In this document: in pieces, positions 1 through 8,351 of the stretch
How the letters are laid out: each line of letters begins with the position of its first letter
How positions within the stretch are numbered: position 1 is the stretch's first letter
From: Kibdelosporangium philippinense
GTDB lineage: Bacteria > Actinomycetota > Actinomycetes > Mycobacteriales > Pseudonocardiaceae
Direction: 5' to 3'
Length of the DNA stretch: 64,000 nt
NCBI RefSeq assembly: GCF_021390435.2
Contig: NZ_JAJVCN010000004.1
Span: 414,501-478,500, forward strand
Program-made: the position numbers and the translations under genes
The notes under the pieces: model-generated
Database searches by the model: none
The model's input: only the letters and a program-made list of their open reading frames with translations
Told to the model about the DNA's origin: nothing

Positions 1-2
1 TG

Positions 3-137
3 AGACCGTTTACTGACGGTTTGTCGTGGCATCGGGCCAGTGGTGAACCTGCTGATGAGCCTTTGGTGGTCCTGCGTCCTCAGCCGGAGTGGTGGTCCAG
101 CGCGGCCAGTGAGGTGCGCAGAGGTCTGGTCATGTGA
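3..137 (+). CDS. C-terminal end of a gene entering from the left (unidentified)
   Basis: The third forward frame is open from the window edge to a TGA at 135-137 and gives a 44-residue tail ending in RRGLVM. The composition (WHRASGEPADEPL, then PEWWSS) looks coding, and no better frame competes. The start lies outside the window, so the product cannot be named. The 170 bases that follow, up to the next gene, show nothing clear. Confidence 0.3.
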   Translation, partial: RPFTDGLSWHRASGEPADEPLVVLRPQPEWWSSAASEVRRGLVM

Positions 138-310
138 AGCCAATGAACCGCGGCCGTGCCTGGCATCCGATTTGACCGGGTTGGTGAATGTGGGTCGCAG
201 TCTGGCGACGAGGCGCTTGATAGAGCGTGACGCCCACTGAGTCGGGCAGCGAAACGACTTGTTGGCTTCGCTGCTCGACTCAATGGCGACGTGTGGCTGA
301 GGCTCGCTGA

Positions 311-1498
311 CTAATCCTCAATCGCCGAACTGGCCTCGGCCATTTCAAGGAGCATGGTTCGCATCTCGAACACGATCTCCTCGGCGGTGAGGTCCTTGAA
401 GCGGCGGGGTGGTGGGAACCAGCTGTCCAGTCCTGCGGTGAGAAGACGATGTCGCCGGGATTCCTTCATTGGCGCTTGGCCGTTCCAAACTCGATAGCGC
501 CGCAAAATGTTATTGTTTGAGTCACTCCGTAGGTGCCGTAGGTTCGCCTTGACGCCTGCAGCTCGGAGCAGCGACGTGTACATCTTCTCTGCCTCTAGAG
601 TCGCGATCAGCAGAAGTCGGTGGTCGCACAGGAGCTGTGCCTCACGGGTGAAAAGCCAATCGGGGAGGTCCTCGTTGGCGACTGTACCCATGAGGATCTC
701 GATTTCGTCGGGGAACTGCTCGGCGGGCACGGTTTGGTCGAGTACTACGGTCCCCGATACGTCTTCGATCCGGATCCGGAATGGAGCAGGCCCTGACGGG
801 CCGAGCATCGCTACGAGCACGGTTGAATCGTCCTCAAGCGCTTCGCGGGCCCAATCAGCGCATGAAACACGGTCACGAGCTTGTTCTGCTGCAAGTGCTC
901 GCTTGTTTGCCTCGTCGATGTGGCTGTCGCAGTACCGTTTGCCGTCCCGGGCCTCTGTGAACGGCTCTTGAGAGATATGGCCGCATTGTGCGCACGTTCG
1001 GCGTCGCTGTATTTGTGTGGCCTGCTTGCTGGATGTGGTGGGGATCGGCTCGGTGTCGGCGATGGCGTACAGCGGGATGGATCGCCCTGAGCGCCGAGTT
1101 GAGCGTTGCGTTGCGATTGGCGCCTGTAGGCGGCCGGGCCGGAGCCTGCGCAGCCGAAGTGTCGACTCTGTTGCGAGTACAGCGGGTACGTCGCTGGACT
1201 CGTAGATCGGCCTGCCGACGGGGCAGTGCGTTCGCCCCGATTGTGAAGAATCAAGGTCTGTCGGTGTCGGATTCATCTGCCAGCGCCGTACTTCGAGGGT
1301 CATGACGTCACCCGCTTGACGAGTTGATGGTGGGGTCACCAAAGCAAGTCGAAGCAATGGCCTGGCTGGTTTTCCCTTAACTTCCGGGAGAACGACCCCC
1401 ATAAGCGACTCTGTGAAGCCGTCGACGCTTCGCTCGAAGGCGACGCACATACCGTACAACGCAGACCATTGCACACCAATGGGTTGGACGACGGGGAA
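311..1498 (-). pseudogene. 3' part of an IS-split gene: zinc-knuckle plus degenerate exonuclease-like protein
   Basis: This is the downstream 395 codons of a gene whose first 84 codons lie at 3053-3304, beyond IS copy 1. Joining the flanks, with the 2-bp CG duplication counted once, gives a continuous 479-residue frame. The part here has a disordered linker, then a CxxCG...CDSH zinc-binding motif. A C-terminal domain follows, starting WAREALEDDSTVL, which resembles the opening of actinobacterial DnaQ-type 3'-5' exonucleases (normally ...LDTETTG). Here the acidic DxE residues are replaced (VLVAMLGPSG), so it is probably non-catalytic; that is an inference from pattern only. A shorter product could still be made from the GTG at 1474 or the ATG at 1303, with only a weak upstream GGGTG. 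Confidence 0.6.
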
Positions 1499-1536
1499 CG
1501 CCGGTAGTTGTCAAGTCCAATTGAGACGGTTTGTGT

Positions 1537-2541
1537 CTACAGGGCTGGTTGTGACTGTGGAATGGGTTGGTTGATCCAGACTGCCTCGGGCAGTTTGGGT
1601 GGCCGGGGTCGGCGGGTGAAGCGTTCGGGGTGTGCGGCGTAGGCCCGGTTGAGGGTGGTTTGGCGTTGGGTCTGGATCTGCTCGGCGGTGCCGAAGTGGA
1701 CCGAGGCCGGGGTGTGCATCCCGATCCCGGAATGCCGGTGTTCGTGGTTGTAGGCCAGGAAGAAGCTCTCGCAGAACGCGCGGGCGTCGGCCAGTGACCC
1801 GAACCGGTCGGGAAAATCCGGCACGTACTTCATCGTCTTGAACTGGGCTTCGGAGTACGGGTTGTCGTTCGAGGTTCGGGGGCGGGAATGCGACCGCAGC
1901 ACGCCGAGATCGACCAGGAGGTCGGACACTGGTTTGGAGACCATCGCCCCGCCGCGGTCGGCGTGGATGGTGTGCGGCTCGACCCCGTTGCGGGCGACCG
2001 CGTCAGCGAGGAAATCCTTGGCCACGACCGCGTCCTCGGCCGCGGCGACCAGCCAGCCCGTCACATAGCGGGAGAAGATGTCCAGCACGACATAGCACTT
2101 GTACCAGACGCCTTTGACCGGTCCTTTCAACGCGGTGATGTCCCAGGACCACACCTCGCTGGGGCCGCGGGCGATCAGCTCCGGGCGGACCCGGGGTGGA
2201 TGGGTGGCCAGCCGGCGGCGTTCGGACACCTGCCCAGCCGCGCGGGCGATGCGGTACATGGTGGAGATCGAGCAGTGATATCGGCCCTCGTCCAGCTCGC
2301 GGGCCCAGACCTGTGGGATCGCCAGATCCGCGTAGGTCGGGCTGGTTAGCAAGGCCAGCACGGCTGTGCGTTCGGTGTCGGTCAACGCCGAGGGCGGTGG
2401 TTGGCGCGGTAGCCACGGACCGTGCTTGGCCGGCGGCGGGTTGGCGCGCCGGTAGTAGGTCGCGCGGGAGATCCCGGTCAGCGCGCACGACTGCTGCACC
2501 GAGACCTCGGCTGCGCGTAGTTCGGTGAACGCGGCCGTCAT
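1537..2541 (-). CDS. IS3-family transposase OrfB (DDE integrase), copy 1
   Basis: The 334-residue catalytic subunit starts at the ATG that overlaps the orfA stop (ATGA, 2538-2541), so it is either coupled to orfA or made by reinitiation. It has an N-terminal helical region (SVQQSCALTGISRATYYRR), then an rve-type integrase core. The catalytic acidic residues appear in WSWDITALKG, HADRGGAM and NDNPYSEAQFKTMKY, i.e. the D-D-E triad of the IS3 group. The same frame stays open upstream to 2781, inside orfA, so a frameshifted OrfAB fusion cannot be excluded. It is identical to the copy at 5070-6074. Confidence 0.93.
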   Translation of the reverse strand: MTAAFTELRAAEVSVQQSCALTGISRATYYRRANPPPAKHGPWLPRQPPPSALTDTERTAVLALLTSPTYADLAIPQVWARELDEGRYHCSISTMYRIARAAGQVSERRRLATHPPRVRPELIARGPSEVWSWDITALKGPVKGVWYKCYVVLDIFSRYVTGWLVAAAEDAVVAKDFLADAVARNGVEPHTIHADRGGAMVSKPVSDLLVDLGVLRSHSRPRTSNDNPYSEAQFKTMKYVPDFPDRFGSLADARAFCESFFLAYNHEHRHSGIGMHTPASVHFGTAEQIQTQRQTTLNRAYAAHPERFTRRPRPPKLPEAVWINQPIPQSQPAL

Positions 2542-2975
2542 GACGTCCTCGGCGGCTCGTCGTTCTCCGCGCTCTCGGAGAGTCCTTCCAAGAGCGCGTG
2601 TGCTTTTCCCATGATGTCCAGCGCTATCCGGGTTTTCGCCAGGTCGGATCGCAGTTTCTCGTTCTGGCGGCGGAGTTTCTCCAGCTCGATCTGCTCGGCT
2701 GATTTCTTCGAGCGTTTCGCCGGTGTCGACGGGTCCGCCGGGCCGCTGGTCAGGGCGGCCGCGTCGCGGGCGCGTGTCCACTCGATGATGTGCGAGGAAT
2801 ACAGGCCTTCCCGGCGCAGGATCGCGCCTTTCTCGCCGTTGGGGGCGTTCTCGTACTCGGTGACGATCGCCAGCTTGTACTCCGGGCTGAACACCCGCCG
2901 GGACGGACGCGGCGCGGGATCGCCCGCCGGTGTCGACGGGATGGGCTGGTCGTCAGCGGGAGTGGACACGTACAC
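2538..2975 (-). CDS. IS3-family OrfA (helix-turn-helix, leucine zipper), copy 1
   Basis: This 145-residue DNA-binding partner of OrfB starts at a GTG preceded by GGAGA. After a proline-rich N-terminus it has a helix-turn-helix region (FSPEYKLAIVTEYENA ... LRREGLYSSHIIEW). A heptad leucine-zipper stretch then begins at EQIELEKLRRQNEKLRSDLA and is expected to mediate dimerisation at the IS ends. It is identical to the copy at 4636-5073. Confidence 0.92.
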   Translation of the reverse strand: MYVSTPADDQPIPSTPAGDPAPRPSRRVFSPEYKLAIVTEYENAPNGEKGAILRREGLYSSHIIEWTRARDAAALTSGPADPSTPAKRSKKSAEQIELEKLRRQNEKLRSDLAKTRIALDIMGKAHALLEGLSESAENDEPPRTS

Positions 2976-3052
2976 AAGGATCTCCGATCCCGCCCTTGGT
3001 CAGGAACCCCGGTACTCACACCGGGTGTCTCACACGATCCTGACAAAGAGGG

Positions 3053-3304
3053 CGCTGACTCTGGAGCGAGGACGTGCGGTTTACAGAGCACTTCATTCAG
3101 GGCATTGGTGTACGTGCCACCGTGTGCCGTCTTGTGCTCCGCAGCAACTTTGTGTACCCGCTGCAGCATCCCTTTGGCATGTCCGAGAGCCTCTTCACCC
3201 AACTGGCCACGCAGAGTTTGGGCGGCCTCCAAGCGACTGGCGCCCAACAAGAGCATTAGGATCTGAATGTCTGCATTCTGGGCATGGTTCTTGTCGTCCG
3301 ACAT
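3053..3304 (-). pseudogene. 5' part of the IS-split zinc-knuckle/exonuclease-like gene
   Basis: It starts at the ATG at 3304 (MSDDKNHAQN...), with GGCGAAGAA upstream as a possible ribosome site. It encodes 84 residues of a helical N-terminal domain with repeated Leu/Ala (LMLLLGASRLEAAQTL) before the IS breaks the frame after PESA. In the present DNA translation would run a few codons into the IS and stop. It is divergent from the PIN-like gene at 3673, with 368 bp between the two starts. No confident promoter motif was seen in that 368-bp stretch. Confidence 0.6.
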
Positions 3305-3672
3305 GGTTCTTCGCCTGTTCCAGCACCGGCGCCCACGCCCGCCTGCGCCTAGACGATGGTCATCCGGACAGGTTTCACTGCTAGCGCTGGACCGTGGGAC
3401 CTCTGGCCGAGCTATGCATCGGTCCGGCGTGGGACGGGATGACAGCGGCCGGGAGCTTGCGCGTCCTGACTCCAGAATGAATATATCGCACCACTGATCG
3501 GAGGCTGGACAGGGCTCCTGACGCAACAAGATGTTTAGGCGAAGCAACTATCGCTGTAGTCGTGTGCCACCAAGCTCGCCTCCGTTTGAATACTTCGAAC
3601 CGGCACTAGCTCCTACAGACACGCGGGTGTGATGAAGCAAAAACAGTTGGCAGCGGGGTTCACACTAAGCGA

Positions 3673-4556
3673 ATGAGCCTCGGTTCGAAGATCGTTCGGT
3701 TCGAGCAGGACCACGAGCGTGGTGTCCACACGATCGTGTTGGCCGACGGTCGCGAGGTGTCCGAACCAAGCGAGCAATCCTTCGATCCGAGGCTGGGGAT
3801 CCGCTCAACTGTCTATGAGGTTGCTAGCCGGACGCTGATTCTCCATCTTGTCGAAGGCCGTTATGTGACCGTGGAGGTGGGCCACGGCCGCGATGACCAG
3901 TCTCGCGCGGCCAGGCATGTGGTCTACCTGGATCAGTGTCATTGGGTCAGTCTTGCTCGATGCCTGCACAGTCCGGAGAAACTGAACGAGACTGAGCGGC
4001 ATGCCGCAGCCACGGTGATCGGATGGGCGCGCAATAAGCAGATCATCCTTCCCTTGTCGAGTGCGCATACGTCAGAGATCGGTTCGGCGCGTCCCACGTA
4101 CCGAGCCACCCTCATTCCGCTGATGCTTGAGCTCTCAAGTGGCTGGCAGATGCGCTGCCCATTGCAAGTTCGGCGAGACGAGCTGACGGCGATGTTCCGG
4201 GCGCGCCAACGTGGCACGTCGGCAGACTCGAGCCGTGCTAGCTCGGTGTTCACTCTAGAGCCGGGTGCATTGTTTGATAAGTACGAACCAGTGACGAGTT
4301 CGTTGCCGAATGCGTTGGCTGACCTGCATCGTCGGCTTACTTGGGTTACGGCTTTGTACTCAGCGCTTCTCGATGAAGAGCCGGTTGATGCGACTGTTGC
4401 GATGGAGATGGCCGACCGATGGGCCACCTCGTTTCACGAACTGTCACAGCAGCTTCGCGACAACCTGACTGCGCGCGAGCACTCGCGTGAAGTCGTCTTG
4501 GTGCGTGTGCTGATGGACATGCGGGACGATGTGGTGTGGGCGGCATTGGCGGCCGG
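3673..4556 (+). pseudogene. 5' part of an IS-split PIN-like nuclease gene
   Basis: Starting at the ATG at 3673, this encodes the first ~295 residues of a protein cut by IS copy 2 (the frame now ends in the IS at 4581). After an N-terminal beta-rich segment of about 80 residues comes VVYLDQCHWVSLARC, with D87. That matches the first strand and first catalytic Asp of PIN-like RNases (Y-L-D-x-N/x-x-W-x-x-L). A helical region and HTSEIGSARP, which may supply a second acidic residue, follow. The rest is at 6111-6438. The joined frame is exactly 404 codons. PIN-like assignment is by motif only. The start lacks a strong Shine-Dalgarno sequence. Confidence 0.65.
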
Positions 4557-4635
4557 TACCCTCTTTGTCAGGATCGTGTGAGACACCCGGTGTGAGTACC
4601 GGGGTTCCTGACCAAGGGCGGGATCGGAGATCCTT

Positions 4636-5073
4636 GTGTACGTGTCCACTCCCGCTGACGACCAGCCCATCCCGTCGACACCGGCGGGCGATCCCGCGCC
4701 GCGTCCGTCCCGGCGGGTGTTCAGCCCGGAGTACAAGCTGGCGATCGTCACCGAGTACGAGAACGCCCCCAACGGCGAGAAAGGCGCGATCCTGCGCCGG
4801 GAAGGCCTGTATTCCTCGCACATCATCGAGTGGACACGCGCCCGCGACGCGGCCGCCCTGACCAGCGGCCCGGCGGACCCGTCGACACCGGCGAAACGCT
4901 CGAAGAAATCAGCCGAGCAGATCGAGCTGGAGAAACTCCGCCGCCAGAACGAGAAACTGCGATCCGACCTGGCGAAAACCCGGATAGCGCTGGACATCAT
5001 GGGAAAAGCACACGCGCTCTTGGAAGGACTCTCCGAGAGCGCGGAGAACGACGAGCCGCCGAGGACGTCATGA
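4636..5073 (+). CDS. IS3-family OrfA, copy 2
   Basis: Same 145-residue helix-turn-helix and leucine-zipper protein as at 2538-2975, with a GTG start preceded by GGAGA. It ends in an ATGA overlap with orfB. No difference from copy 1 was seen in the translated product, which suggests recent duplication of the element. Confidence 0.92.
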   Translation: MYVSTPADDQPIPSTPAGDPAPRPSRRVFSPEYKLAIVTEYENAPNGEKGAILRREGLYSSHIIEWTRARDAAALTSGPADPSTPAKRSKKSAEQIELEKLRRQNEKLRSDLAKTRIALDIMGKAHALLEGLSESAENDEPPRTS

Positions 5074-6074
5074 CGGCCGCGTTCACCGAACTACGCGCAG
5101 CCGAGGTCTCGGTGCAGCAGTCGTGCGCGCTGACCGGGATCTCCCGCGCGACCTACTACCGGCGCGCCAACCCGCCGCCGGCCAAGCACGGTCCGTGGCT
5201 ACCGCGCCAACCACCGCCCTCGGCGTTGACCGACACCGAACGCACAGCCGTGCTGGCCTTGCTAACCAGCCCGACCTACGCGGATCTGGCGATCCCACAG
5301 GTCTGGGCCCGCGAGCTGGACGAGGGCCGATATCACTGCTCGATCTCCACCATGTACCGCATCGCCCGCGCGGCTGGGCAGGTGTCCGAACGCCGCCGGC
5401 TGGCCACCCATCCACCCCGGGTCCGCCCGGAGCTGATCGCCCGCGGCCCCAGCGAGGTGTGGTCCTGGGACATCACCGCGTTGAAAGGACCGGTCAAAGG
5501 CGTCTGGTACAAGTGCTATGTCGTGCTGGACATCTTCTCCCGCTATGTGACGGGCTGGCTGGTCGCCGCGGCCGAGGACGCGGTCGTGGCCAAGGATTTC
5601 CTCGCTGACGCGGTCGCCCGCAACGGGGTCGAGCCGCACACCATCCACGCCGACCGCGGCGGGGCGATGGTCTCCAAACCAGTGTCCGACCTCCTGGTCG
5701 ATCTCGGCGTGCTGCGGTCGCATTCCCGCCCCCGAACCTCGAACGACAACCCGTACTCCGAAGCCCAGTTCAAGACGATGAAGTACGTGCCGGATTTTCC
5801 CGACCGGTTCGGGTCACTGGCCGACGCCCGCGCGTTCTGCGAGAGCTTCTTCCTGGCCTACAACCACGAACACCGGCATTCCGGGATCGGGATGCACACC
5901 CCGGCCTCGGTCCACTTCGGCACCGCCGAGCAGATCCAGACCCAACGCCAAACCACCCTCAACCGGGCCTACGCCGCACACCCCGAACGCTTCACCCGCC
6001 GACCCCGGCCACCCAAACTGCCCGAGGCAGTCTGGATCAACCAACCCATTCCACAGTCACAACCAGCCCTGTAG
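5070..6074 (+). CDS. IS3-family transposase OrfB, copy 2
   Basis: Same 334-residue DDE transposase as copy 1, with the triad residues in WSWDIT, HADRGG and SEAQFK. It starts at the ATG overlapping the orfA stop at 5070-5073. Its stop is 36 bp inside the right end of the element. Confidence 0.93.
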   Translation: MTAAFTELRAAEVSVQQSCALTGISRATYYRRANPPPAKHGPWLPRQPPPSALTDTERTAVLALLTSPTYADLAIPQVWARELDEGRYHCSISTMYRIARAAGQVSERRRLATHPPRVRPELIARGPSEVWSWDITALKGPVKGVWYKCYVVLDIFSRYVTGWLVAAAEDAVVAKDFLADAVARNGVEPHTIHADRGGAMVSKPVSDLLVDLGVLRSHSRPRTSNDNPYSEAQFKTMKYVPDFPDRFGSLADARAFCESFFLAYNHEHRHSGIGMHTPASVHFGTAEQIQTQRQTTLNRAYAAHPERFTRRPRPPKLPEAVWINQPIPQSQPAL

Positions 6075-6110
6075 ACACAAACCGTCTCAATTGGACTTGA
6101 CAACTACCGG

Positions 6111-6438
6111 TATGACGCAAGAGCAACACCGCACATGGCTATTTGAACACGCCCAACAAGACGTGTCATCAGTGCCGTTCGTCGGGACAGTCTACGAAGC
6201 CACTCATGTTCGGCTTCGCAATGCTGGGGATGCTTGGAACAGTCACGATCTGACGGATGTGTTCTACTTGGCTTGCGCCAGCGCATATGCGGATGTCGTG
6301 GTCTGCGAGAAGAAGGCGGGCGATTATCTCACTCGTGCCTGGCGGGGTAGGAATGGCGGCGCGCGTCTCGTGACTAGCCTGGCCGCTGCCGTAGCAAGCC
6401 TTGAGGCGCGGGTCGCGGGCTCTGTCAGGACGTACTGA
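6111..6438 (+). pseudogene. 3' part of the IS-split PIN-like gene
   Basis: This carries the last 109 codons of the PIN-like protein begun at 3673. The segment NSHDLTDVFYLACASAYAD followed by VVVCEK has the spacing of the C-terminal acidic motif of PIN-like folds (D..D...L..A..Y.D). The frame reads out of the IS end from the ATG at 6091, but the native sequence begins at GGT ATG ACG CAA. Its TGA overlaps the ATG of the TOPRIM gene at 6438 (TGATG), so the two were translationally coupled. A 105-residue remnant starting at MTQEQH might still be produced. Confidence 0.65.
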
Positions 6439-8168
6439 TGAACAACGAAGAAAGCTTGTCATCGCAACGTGACTATCCCTGTCTGGGCAGTGCGCTTGCG
6501 CTGCTGAGAATTCCCTTTGTCTTCACGCAGGATGATCTTCTCTCATCGGGAGATTTCGTTAAGAAGGCCAAGGAACGCGGTCTGGACCTGAAGATCGAGG
6601 ACTTGGCGGAGTTGCACCGCTGTGGATTGTTTCTGCCGCTATACCGAGTGAGCCGCATTCCCGTTGAGGGCCGTCGCATCGAGGTCCGACGGGGCATGGG
6701 GGAGAACCCGCACGGCTGGATGTTGGACGCTGCGGCTGAGGGGCGTCTTCGCGACTCGGCCGACGAAGGTTACTCCGTCGCCTGGCCGTATCAACGACCT
6801 CCGGGCGAAGATCCTCGCCGGTGGTGGAACGGGTTCATCTACTCTTCGTGGCAGTTACTTCACGTCCGAGATGCGATGGACGAGTACCGGTACGTCCGAA
6901 GAGGACACTTGGTGCCGCTGAACTTTCACAAACAGCGAGTCGTCCGCCGGCGAGTAGCTCTCGTCTTGGCCGCACTGGCGACACACTATTTTCCTGCCGT
7001 AGTTGGGAAGTTGAAGTTGCCGCCGCTCACGGAATGGGAAGAGCTGCAAAAGGCCCGGGCTGCTTCCGACGTAGCAGAACTTCTGCGAGTGACAGGGTCT
7101 GAGCCTGCCGACCTTGCGCGGCAGGCTGACAGGCTGCTCGTCCAGGCGCATCGTGAACCGCTTGCGAAGTGGCTGTCTCTGTTGCGGTACGCCAGTTATG
7201 ACGCGTGGTCGAGATTGCGCGGCGAGCCGCTCGATGCGATGTGGCGACGAATCGCTGCTGAGATTCTGTTGAGGGCACACGAAGATCTCGCAGTGGCGAG
7301 TGTTGTGGATCCGCTGCCTGATCTCACCGGAGCGCGTGTCTGGACGGCGCAGCACGACAGGCTGACGCCTCGGTACCAGGAGGCGTCGACGCTCGAACGG
7401 GCGCTTGCCGATCTTGGTCTCTCGCCGTATCCGAAGGTCATTCTCCTGGTCGAAGGTGAGACAGAGCTCTGCCACATCCCGCGGCTGTTGGCCGAGATCG
7501 GCATGACTCAACCTCAAGATGTTCGCGTCCAACAGACCAAGAGCTCACGAATCAACGCACACCTGATCGCTCGTTACGGGATCACACCCCGCATCGGTCG
7601 TCGAATCGATGATCGATGGCTTCTGGACGCGTCACTCACGGCGCTTGCCATAGCAATGGATCCAGAGAACGACTTCGCGACCCAGGTAGATCGGGACAAG
7701 ATCCGCCGCAATCTACAGCAAGCCATTCGTGAGGAAGTTCGCCATCAAGAAGCGGACATCGGCGACGACGTCCTCGATGCCTTGGTACATGTCCGAGTGT
7801 GGGGTGACGACAAGTACGAACTGGCGAACTTCAGCGACGACGAACTTGTTTCCGCTCTCACGACACTCGCAGTTCGACAAAACAACCAACTGGTCAGCTC
7901 GCCGAGTTGGGAACGTGACCTGCGAGCGAAACTCCAGGAAGCGCGAGCGGTGCACGCGGACATCAAGGTGCCCATGGGGCGGTTGCGCATCAGAGAGGAC
8001 AAGGTTGAGCTTGCTGAACTCCTGTGGCCAGCGCTGTTTGTAAAGTGCCAGGCCGAAATCGGTGTGAATGAGCCGAAAACGCCGGTGTTAAAGGTTGTAC
8101 TCGAGGTCGAGGGCGTTGCGTCTAAAGTGGCCGGAGTTCGAGCTCTGCTTGATCCAGCAGGGCTCTGA
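6438..8168 (+). CDS. TOPRIM-domain protein, second gene of the PIN-TOPRIM pair
   Basis: A 576-residue protein with no P-loop ATPase domain. Residues ~1-330 are a largely helical region I do not recognise. At about 335-342 is ILLVEGETELCHIPRLL, the first TOPRIM strand with the catalytic Glu (E339). AIAMDPENDF at about 405-413 supplies the acidic D.(D/E).D-like motif. This is the OLD-type TOPRIM arrangement without the ATPase half. TOPRIM domains cut or rejoin nucleic acid with Mg2+. The start overlaps the stop of the PIN-like gene, and the OLD-type nuclease gene follows 183 bp after its own stop. The context suggests a defence role; no specific substrate can be given. Confidence 0.7.
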   Translation: MNNEESLSSQRDYPCLGSALALLRIPFVFTQDDLLSSGDFVKKAKERGLDLKIEDLAELHRCGLFLPLYRVSRIPVEGRRIEVRRGMGENPHGWMLDAAAEGRLRDSADEGYSVAWPYQRPPGEDPRRWWNGFIYSSWQLLHVRDAMDEYRYVRRGHLVPLNFHKQRVVRRRVALVLAALATHYFPAVVGKLKLPPLTEWEELQKARAASDVAELLRVTGSEPADLARQADRLLVQAHREPLAKWLSLLRYASYDAWSRLRGEPLDAMWRRIAAEILLRAHEDLAVASVVDPLPDLTGARVWTAQHDRLTPRYQEASTLERALADLGLSPYPKVILLVEGETELCHIPRLLAEIGMTQPQDVRVQQTKSSRINAHLIARYGITPRIGRRIDDRWLLDASLTALAIAMDPENDFATQVDRDKIRRNLQQAIREEVRHQEADIGDDVLDALVHVRVWGDDKYELANFSDDELVSALTTLAVRQNNQLVSSPSWERDLRAKLQEARAVHADIKVPMGRLRIREDKVELAELLWPALFVKCQAEIGVNEPKTPVLKVVLEVEGVASKVAGVRALLDPAGL

Positions 8169-8351
8169 TAGGAGGATAAGGACATGTAGAGCAGGATGCC
8201 CGTGTTGAGTTGGTCGTCACGGCAAGCGCTAAGTGCATTGTGTAACGTTCTTGGATCCTACGGTTCGTGGTGACTGGGCTCTGGCCTTGCGTGGTAGATG
8301 GGCACCTGCTGCGGTCCAAGGCATCGGTTTAGCTTCGTTCATGGAGGACGG

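Larger units (their letters stand above)
1501..3052 (-). mobile_element. IS3-type insertion sequence, copy 1 (1552 bp)
   Basis: It is identical in length and apparently in sequence to copy 2 at 4559-6110, in the opposite orientation. The ends are CCCTCTTTGTCAGG (orfA side) and CCGGTAGTTGTCAAG (orfB side). They are imperfect inverted repeats sharing TTGTCA and, further in, TGAGAC. It is flanked by the 2-bp direct repeat CG (1499-1500 and 3053-3054). It carries orfA and orfB with an ATGA overlap. The insertion splits the gene at 311-1498 / 3053-3304. The boundary comes from comparing the flanks of the two copies and from restoration of the host frame. Confidence 0.9.
4559..6110 (+). mobile_element. 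IS3-type insertion sequence, copy 2 (1552 bp)
   Basis: This is a second, inverted copy of the element at 1501-3052. It is flanked by the 2-bp direct repeat TA (4557-4558 and 6111-6112). Removing the element and one TA rebuilds ...GCC GGT ATG ACG CAA GAG... and joins the PIN-like gene in frame. The two copies enclose 1.5 kb (3053-4558) and could act as a composite transposon or promote inversion of that segment. The present orientation is the ancestral one, because both broken frames match their outer halves. Confidence 0.9.

Noticed and set aside
7..27. CRISPR or direct-repeat array at the window start
   Set aside because: The short complementary words (ACCGTTTACTGACGGTTT) form only one weak hairpin, with no regular repeat-spacer pattern here or elsewhere.
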